This document shows, one piece after another, positions 57,697 to 64,000 of a stretch of DNA of 64,000 bases. The position numbers and the translations under genes were made by a program. Below the pieces are notes generated by a model. It saw only the letters and a program-made list of their open reading frames with translations. It was not told the DNA's origin and searched no databases. Origin of the DNA: Mesostigma viride (lineage: Eukaryota; Streptophyta; Mesostigmatophyceae; Mesostigmatales; Mesostigmataceae); the NCBI GenBank assembly GCA_009746045.1, contig RPFO01000082.1, positions 263,093 through 327,092 on the forward strand. The letters run 5' to 3'. Position 1 is the stretch's first letter. The number at the start of each line of letters is the position of its first letter.

Positions 57697-59083
57697 ATGA
57701 GCCAAGCAGCTCCGGCTGCAGCTTCGGCTCCCGGCCGCGCAGGTAACGGTGATCGACCCTAGCAAAGCGTTGGTGGTTCACTCCACTCCTCCGCGGCCTC
57801 GCTCGCCATCGGCATGCATCGCCAGACCCTAAACGCAGCTGCTCATCCTTTCCAGGCGAACCGCGTTTCAAGCTCAAAACCTTCAATGTCGACGATTACG
57901 AATGGTACAACCTTGCCCGGTGCACTGCTCTGGAGTGCATTTTCTACGGGGATTACGCCTCGCTTGAGCTGTGCCTCCACCTTCACAGCATCAATCGTCT
58001 TCTCGAGCCAGATGGCCGCAGGCTTCACAGCCGAGATCTGCTGCTGACGGGCCTCTACTACAACCGGCCCAGGTGACCTTCAGCACCTTCAGGATTCTCT
58101 GCTCACTCCTCACGAAGTCTGACGGCGAGGTCTGGGCCCCCACCATCTCCGCAGCCACATACCGCTCCATCCTCACGGAAGTCAGCCTTCCAGCAGCACG
58201 TGACCCCCCTTGCCGCAGATGTGGCGGCAATGGGCGGCACGCTGGCTACTGAGCTCCCTCACCTTTCCACCACCGTCACAGGTCTCCACCTCCACCCTCC
58301 TCGCCTCTATATACCTCCACTGCCGCCTCCACCTCCACCGCCGACATCAAAGCCCAGCTCCTCGACATTGACCAGCGCCTTACTTATAAGGATCGACAAT
58401 GCAATCGCCATCAAGGTCCTGCAAAACAACGCAGGCCTCACCGCCCAGGCGGTGAAGGACATTGCCGCCAAGCCAGCCCCGGCTGGCCTGGCCGGCCGGC
58501 GATGCTCCTCCCATCCCGACCTGGGCGGACATGCTTAACCCATGGGTTAAGCAGCACGCCACCTCCACCACCTCCGCCGTCGCAGCACAGCTCCAGCAGC
58601 AGACGCTCGACCTCCGCGAGGAGGCCGAGCTTGCCAAGCACAGCCTCAACGTAATTGTCCAGAACTTCGACATGGAGGAAGGTGAGAATTCCAAGAAGCT
58701 TGCACGTGCGTTTGAGAGAGAAATTCTTAGTCGCATGGGCCTTACTACTGGTGAGATCGAGCTGGTCACCCATCGCCTTCCCCGCGCGCGGGGTAAGCCC
58801 AGGGGCGCCCCCGCTCCTTCTCACCTTTAAGAACCCGGCGGACAAGATTTCCTTCCTCAGACGCCGCAAGCGGCTCGAGAAGACTCACTTCACCCTTGAC
58901 GACGACTTGACCCTGGCGCAGCAACAACGGCGACGGGAGCTATTAATGGCCGACCTACCTCCAGCTCCGGCAGACCAAGGCGGGGCAGCCGGTGTACTGG
59001 AAGGGGGCGCGGCCATCTACGTCGGCCACAAGCCCTGGCATGCGACCCCCGCGGCCCCAGTGACCCCAGACACCCTAGCTTAG
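57697..59083 (+). pseudogene. LINE ORF1-like (RRM-type) gene, frameshifted
   Basis: The reading passes through several frames: MSQAAPAAASAPGRA (57697-57742), then, after a well-formed GT-AG gap 57743-57855, FKLKTFNVDDYEWYNLAR and CLHLHSINRLL; then DIDQRLTYK, IDNAIAIKVLQNNAGL, and finally NVIVQNFDMEEGENSKKLAR, LVTHRLPRARGKP and LLTFKNPADKISFLRRRKRL. The last three blocks match the L1 ORF1p plan: an RRM strand, a 'HRLG...RP' turn, and the 'F.n..dK..il...r.L' C-terminal domain. At least three single-base shifts (about 58070, 58380-58500, 58800) break it. It was probably the nucleic-acid-binding ORF1 of a LINE; the matching ORF2 is not adjacent. Confidence 0.65.
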
Positions 59084-59487
59084 GGGAATACAGCAGTAGT
59101 AGTGTAGAATAGTTAGACCGCGGCCATGTACCGGTAAGCCTCCTACAGGCTCTATACCAGCTATACTGATGCACGAGTATTACTTAGCCATGTACATGTG
59201 TGCCTATGATGTGCCACACTCCAGATGATGCTTAGCTTTATTTAGTTGTGTTGTGCCCATGCAGAGAGCTGCTCTCTGCTGAGAGGCCATGCTCTAGCTT
59301 CTGTATTCTGATCATAGCTTCTGTATAGCTATGATGATCTTCCCCCCCATGACAGGCTCCCCCTTAGCTGGGCATAGCTTGATAGATCATGGGGATGCAG
59401 GTGCCCTGGTGCACCTAGAGCAAGTGTCGTTTACATTCCCACCGGCCCTTGCAGGAAGTAGCTTAGAATGTATTATAGGCTGATATC

Positions 59488-59590
59488 AAGGAGACAACCA
59501 GCGCAGGCCAGAAATCGGGAGATCCGGACCATGGTAGCTCGAGCATGCCGTTATCTTGTCCGCGTGTTCGAGTCGTTCAGGATGATGAAG
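59488..59590 (-). repeat. Partial 'GAGACAACC' repeat, inverted
   Basis: Reverse-oriented 5' part of the family (aaggagacaaccagcgcagg ... ttcaggatgatgaa), facing the full copy 160 bp away. Confidence 0.7.
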
Positions 59591-59748
59591 ATGCCCCTTC
59601 TTATATGCCCCTTCTTATATGCCCCTTCTCTGGGCTGTGTGCTACATATACTCCCAACGGAGTTATGTTCCTAATTAATTAAATTAATTTATGTATCGAC
59701 ATATGTGTACATATATAACTTGATATGTGTACATATAAAACGCCTCCT

Positions 59749-60031
59749 GAGAGCGATCGCAGCAACTGGTGCTCACCACTAGACACTCCCGGCCAGCTAG
59801 GCTAGAAACACACGCCCTGATCAAGCATGCTGTTTCCGGCCCCACCGTCTAGGTCATCTAGTCGCTCCACACGTAAGCCAGCCATAATTTCAATGCACAA
59901 GGATACACATTTCCATCACCATTCATCTTCATCATCCTGAACGACTCGAAAACGCGGAAAAGATAACGGCAGGCTCGAGCTACCATGGTCCGGATTCTCC
60001 CGATTTCTGGCCTGCGCTGGTTGTCTCTTTG
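59749..60031 (+). mobile_element. Full-length SINE-like 'GAGACAACC' element with 16-bp target duplication
   Basis: A 283-bp element between direct repeats ATATAAAACGCCTCCT at 59733-59748 and 60032-60047. It begins gagagcgatcgcagca and ends ctggttgtctctttg. It is non-coding, with no inverted ends and no clear Pol III boxes. The long duplication suits target-primed retrotransposition (a SINE), but the promoter type is not established. Confidence 0.75.
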
Positions 60032-60195
60032 ATATAAAACGCCTCCTTGATAAAACGCCTGATGAGAACATCATCATTTGAGGCAATGAGATTTTCCATG
60101 AATGCAAGCTCATATGTGTATAGATAGAGGTTTGCAAGGAGCCCGGCACATTTAGTGCCCATATGGATGCCGATAGCTTGTTGGTATTAATTCAT

Positions 60196-60345
60196 TAGAC
60201 TCGTGCTCCCGTTGGGGAGTCACGGAGCATTAATTAATTAGTTAATTAGTGTCGTGCTCCCGTTGGGGAGTCATTAACCCCGATGGATGGATGGATGGAT
60301 GGGTGCAAACAGTCCTACCGGTCTAATCTATCTACAACAGCTATC
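60196..60345 (-). mobile_element. Two stacked LINE 3' ends, minus strand
   Basis: Read on the minus strand: a 5'-truncated LINE 3' end ('agaccggtaggactgtttgcaccc', CCATC repeats, 'ggggttaatgactcccc' hairpin), a short TTAA tail, then a second hairpin (TGCTCCGTGACTCCCCAACG) and a further AT tail. One 3' end appears to have inserted in the tail of another. Confidence 0.75.
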
Positions 60346-60766
60346 TACAAACATCTATCAACAACAACTTGTTGATAGCTAATACCTTGTTGGTATACAT
60401 CGCCCGAAAAACAAATGAAGTCCTGAGTTATCAACAAGATAAGAGATCCAATAAACAAGGTCAGCCTTCGTGATGCATCCCGCACGATAGCACCTGCCGC
60501 AATCCCTGAGAGCCACGTTGCTGTGGGCTTGGTCTGAGAAACACACGCGTGCATGTGGTTTCGCCCGTGAGGCCTACGCGCTTACAGACGAGTAAGGAGG
60601 CTATCTAAACGAGCTTTCAAATCGTGCAAATCTAGTGTGGTATAGAAAGTCGTCATTTAATATAGTTGTCTCACTAAATAACCACCCTATGCAGGGAGTC
60701 CTGCATTGTAGGCATTTTCAAATCCATCTGACGACTTAATGCTAAGGGTGACGGGACCGCGTGTAA

Positions 60767-62570
60767 TTAATTAGGGAGTCCCGCACCCAGCAATTGGATG
60801 CCGGGATGACTGCTTCTGATCGCGCAGATCATGTCAGTCAGATCGCCCTTAGGAATCATGAGCACATCCCAGGACAGTGTCAACGACTTCAGCTGAGGGC
60901 ATCCATTGGCTATTGCCTCAAGAGCTGGCCTGTGCATTGATCAGCAGGACGCAGAAAACATGAACAAAGCCACAATCAAAACAGAAACGGTCACAATGTC
61001 CACCATCAGCTCCTTGTGATATCAGGGAAAACAAGTAGGGACTTTGCTATTACTAGCATCTTTTGTAACAACAACAGCATTACGGCCAAGCCCCACATGC
61101 TACCATGCCTTCTACTCTCTAGTGCCAGCTATAGAATGTGCTTCTTGCGGTCGCATGCTCCCTCCACCTGACCATGTCTCATCACCATGTCGTTGGTACC
61201 ACCAGCGGCGAATGGCAAGCAGCTCCACCTCTACAGGTGAGGGGTTTATAAGAAAGGCACGTGGCTTCAACCAGGCGCCCCAGAAGGTGGTTTGCTACAC
61301 TCGCCATCAGGGAATGGCAAGCTTGTGACCAGAACACAAGCACCTGTAATACAACTTTAATTTGGTGCCGAAACTAAAAGATAGAAGTGCCTGCAACACG
61401 CACCAGGCATTTTCTTTCAGCTTTGCCCAAACCAAGATAATGGGCACATCTCTCTTTCTTCTCACCATACTTTCCAAGCACACCAACTCATGACACCCCT
61501 ACAACCAATCAACTCCTCTCTTACTTGGACAGCGGCGCATCAGTTATCTCCAACCACTCCAGCTTCTTGCACTGCGTGGCCAGCGCGATGACCCCCTTGG
61601 AGCGGTTAATGCTGCCACACCGCGACAACCGCAGCGTCCGCAGTTCACGACAGCCAAACGCCAGTTCCTCTAGCCCCTGGTTCGTGATGCCGCCACCCTC
61701 TGCCCCGCCAGCTGTGCCTGCCTCCCCTGTCGGCAGGTCCTCTGTCCTCTGTGCCACTCTGCCGCCGATGCTGAGGTGGCGCAGGAACGGGCAGTGGCGC
61801 GAGATCTCGATCAGATCTGTGTCGCACAGCGGACATCTGCCAGGGTGCACAACCAGGGTGCGGATCGGCAGCGCCTGGGGGCGTGGCGCTTCTGGCAGAG
61901 GCTCGGGAGGAGCCTTGGATGCTGATTTGGCGGGCGGCGGGGCCTTGTCCGCTGCCGGCTTGGGCTGTCCCTTGGCCCCCTTGGCCGGCAGCTCAGCGAC
62001 AGGTTTCTCTGGGGGCCGAGGTCTCTCGCTCGCGGCTGCCGCCAGTGTTGCCGCGAGGTCTTCCTCGGGTAGGTCCCCGCCCACGGGTTCTAAACTGGAC
62101 ACGAATCTTTCGTCGGACAACAGTACCCCGTGGGCAGGGCTCTGCTCTGGTGGCAGCCTCACTTGGAAAAGCTCCAGCACGCGGATGCCAGGGACATCTG
62201 GGTTGTAGAATCCAGGGAGGGGAGGTTTCGTGAGTGGGCCGCCATCGGGGGCGACGCGGGCTGTGCCTTCCCGTGCCGCTTTGAGCTGTGCTCTTTCTTC
62301 CGCCTGCTGGAAGTGCTTGGTGAGGCGCCCACGTTCTAGCTCCGCCAAGCACTTGAGTGCACGGGGGATGGCCCTATTGGACAGAATAAGGTGAAATGCA
62401 CGCGTATTCGTCTGGCAGGCAAGCTGCCATTCGACGTCGGTTGACTGAGGCCGCCAGCGCAGGTCGATGCAAGTGAGATCACGACCAAAGCCGAGCGCCG
62501 CTAACGTGGAAGGAGCGGTGGATGTAGGATGCTCGTCACAGCGTAGCTCTGTAGCAATATTGTCACCCAT
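60767..62570 (-). CDS. Leucine-rich-repeat protein (cysteine-type LRR)
   Basis: Two minus-strand exons: 62570-61525 and 60929-60767. The apparent stop after exon 1 (SK then TAA) is the intron's own GTAAGA donor; joining to the acceptor at 60930 keeps frame and adds 54 codons ending LLGAGLPN, for a product of about 402 aa. A Pro/Ala/Lys-rich disordered stretch (about residues 170-240) separates an N-terminal part (LTCIDLRWRPQ) from a C-terminal LRR array with GLEELAFGCRELRTLRLSRC, ATQCKKLEWLEIT and AIANGCPQLKSLTLSW, the F-box/AMN1-type repeats. No F-box is seen; upstream exons may exist because an open frame continues 11 codons before the Met at 62570. LRR arrays of this type usually recruit partners, often in ubiquitin ligases. 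The intron 60930-61524 shows no other feature. Confidence 0.78.
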
Positions 62571-64000
62571 GTGGGCTTGACAAAGCCTTCCGTACCTGCC
62601 CACGGTACACGTGAGCCGCCTGTCTGGCCTTTCTTCCCCCGACCAACAGGAGAGTAAATTTCGGATGAGAGGCCCTAGAAGGCGAAATTAAACTTGTGAA
62701 TCTGCTGTGATTGATTTCCCGAAGGTCGTATTGCTATTCATGACCAAGAGCAAGGCGTTGTACGTACAAACAAGTTCCCAAAAATCCAATACGCCGTTGT
62801 CTGGCATGGCAATGAAACTTTTATCTCCCGACATAACGACATGCAAAAGATCGTAATATCACTGAAAGAAGCTCAGAATTGCGACGATCGAGCCTGGAAT
62901 TCAAGGCGATGCTTGACGCGGACGATATGGGACAGTGCGACAGGAGTCCTGTCATGCGGACGCCGCCAAACTTGCGTTAATTATTGTGATGTAAAATTTC
63001 CACGTAGTTTGAAGTCAGCGCTGGCAGCATGCAGAACAACTATGAGAGCAACTATGATAAGGGGCTGGCTTCCTGCCTTGTTGCATCACAAAAACGATAC
63101 CATGGATGAGCACCCTTGCTGCTCCTCTCAAACTTTCCGAACAACGATCCTTTATTTGACCCATGAATGCAATTTACATGCATTATTACTGACTCGCAAC
63201 TTATATTTACTTATCCAATTATTGTTGACCACTGACCAGAGATGTAGAATGGGAAACGAGTATCAACAAATCCCTAATTTGAAGGTAGTCTCACAACTCA
63301 CAAGTCACGGTAGGCCGAACCGCCGAAGCGGCGCAATCGCTTGGAGCCTGGAGGCCGGCAGGCCGCTAATTGCGGCCGCTCGCATGGCGCGTCGCGCGGA
63401 TTGGCCCGGCAGTCAGTTCCTCTTTATGAATCGGTCGCGTACTTGGAGAGCTCCTTTAAATAGCTACATATGTACCTAGATCCTCGGGCGGAATTTCTCG
63501 GGCACGAGTTTCGACCAGGACGCGTGAGAAAACGCGGAGCCTTCGCCTGATCAGCGAATCACCTGCCGGCTTGCTGAGAATATCCATCCAGTAAACGTGC
63601 TAGTGCGCCGCCAACAGCGCCGCAACGGCATTTCTGCACCCAGGCGCAGGCTTCCCGGTTATCCTGCGGTTCCGCTTACAGCTTCCGGTCATCACATGGC
63701 CCCCACGTTCACTCCACTCAAGTTGAGTTGGATCGCATTCCGGTCTACTGCAAGTACCTCCACCTCAACGCAACTAGCGACTTCTTAACCCCCACCGTAC
63801 CAGCTCGATAAAGTATTTGCTCAATAATATCTATGTTCAAGAGTCGACGTGGTTCCGCCGTTGATAAGGATCTGCACAGACCCAGCCAACCTGAGCCGGC
63901 ACGCGATATTCCGACCAATCGGATGTGGATCAGCTTTTTCACCAGGAGCTTTTTGGGACGAAACCGATCGAGGCGCGCACTTTTCCAAGTTGGCACACAA
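62571..64000. other. Right end of window, no secure gene
   Basis: Open frames at 62841-63479 (plus) and 63745-63996 (minus) have no recognisable domain. The minus-strand one (RPKKLLVKKLIHIRLVGIS) is basic and could be an exon of a gene continuing past the window edge, but this is weak. Confidence 0.35.

Noticed and set aside
62841-63479. 212-codon plus-strand ORF
   Set aside because: No domain, no codon bias, mixed composition; likely chance.

Overview
This is eukaryotic nuclear DNA, most likely from a green alga. The reasons are GC-rich, intron-dense genes with GT-AG introns, a major-facilitator transporter with a plastid-type N-terminal extension, cysteine-type LRR and MYND proteins, very many micro- and minisatellites, and non-LTR retrotransposons of a restriction-like-endonuclease (RLE) type. 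A flagellate prasinophyte or other chlorophyte is a guess. No bacterial operon, rRNA or CRISPR is present. Exons below were assembled by hand from reading frame, splice sites and phase; no alignment or database search was run.

Layout: (1) 0-17 kb carries many minus-strand exons of what looks like one large, beta-strand-rich, Cys- and N-glycosylation-rich protein gene; several introns hold their own minisatellite. (2) 18.0-25.7 kb is a complete six-exon plus-strand MFS transporter gene. (3) 26.8-30.1 kb is a minus-strand gene for a protein with one C-terminal membrane span (5' exon not found). (4) 32.6-35.5 kb is a complete five-exon plus-strand gene for a small CxxCxGxG plus MYND zinc protein. 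(5) 35.8-52.0 kb is a nested transposon block. (6) 52-60 kb is mostly gene-poor, with LINE fragments, dispersed short repeats and a broken LINE ORF1-like gene. (7) 60.8-62.6 kb is a two-exon minus-strand LRR gene.

The centrepiece is an 11,286-bp DNA transposon (37395-48680). It has perfect 28-bp terminal inverted repeats and a 5-bp target duplication (CCAAG), and sits inside the reverse-transcriptase gene of an older RLE-type LINE; removing the element and one duplication leaves the RT frame in register. It carries two divergent genes: a giant predicted RNase-H-fold transposase with an HTHxDxDQ-type motif (about 1,723 aa apart from one missing base in a C-run), and a zinc-finger/polyglutamine protein. 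Between them lies a 149-bp higher-order satellite. The same LINE was also hit by a SINE (49212-49561) whose 3' hairpin and TTAA tail match the LINE's own 3' end, suggesting a SINE-LINE partnership. The window therefore records a relative order: LINE first, then SINE and DNA transposon.
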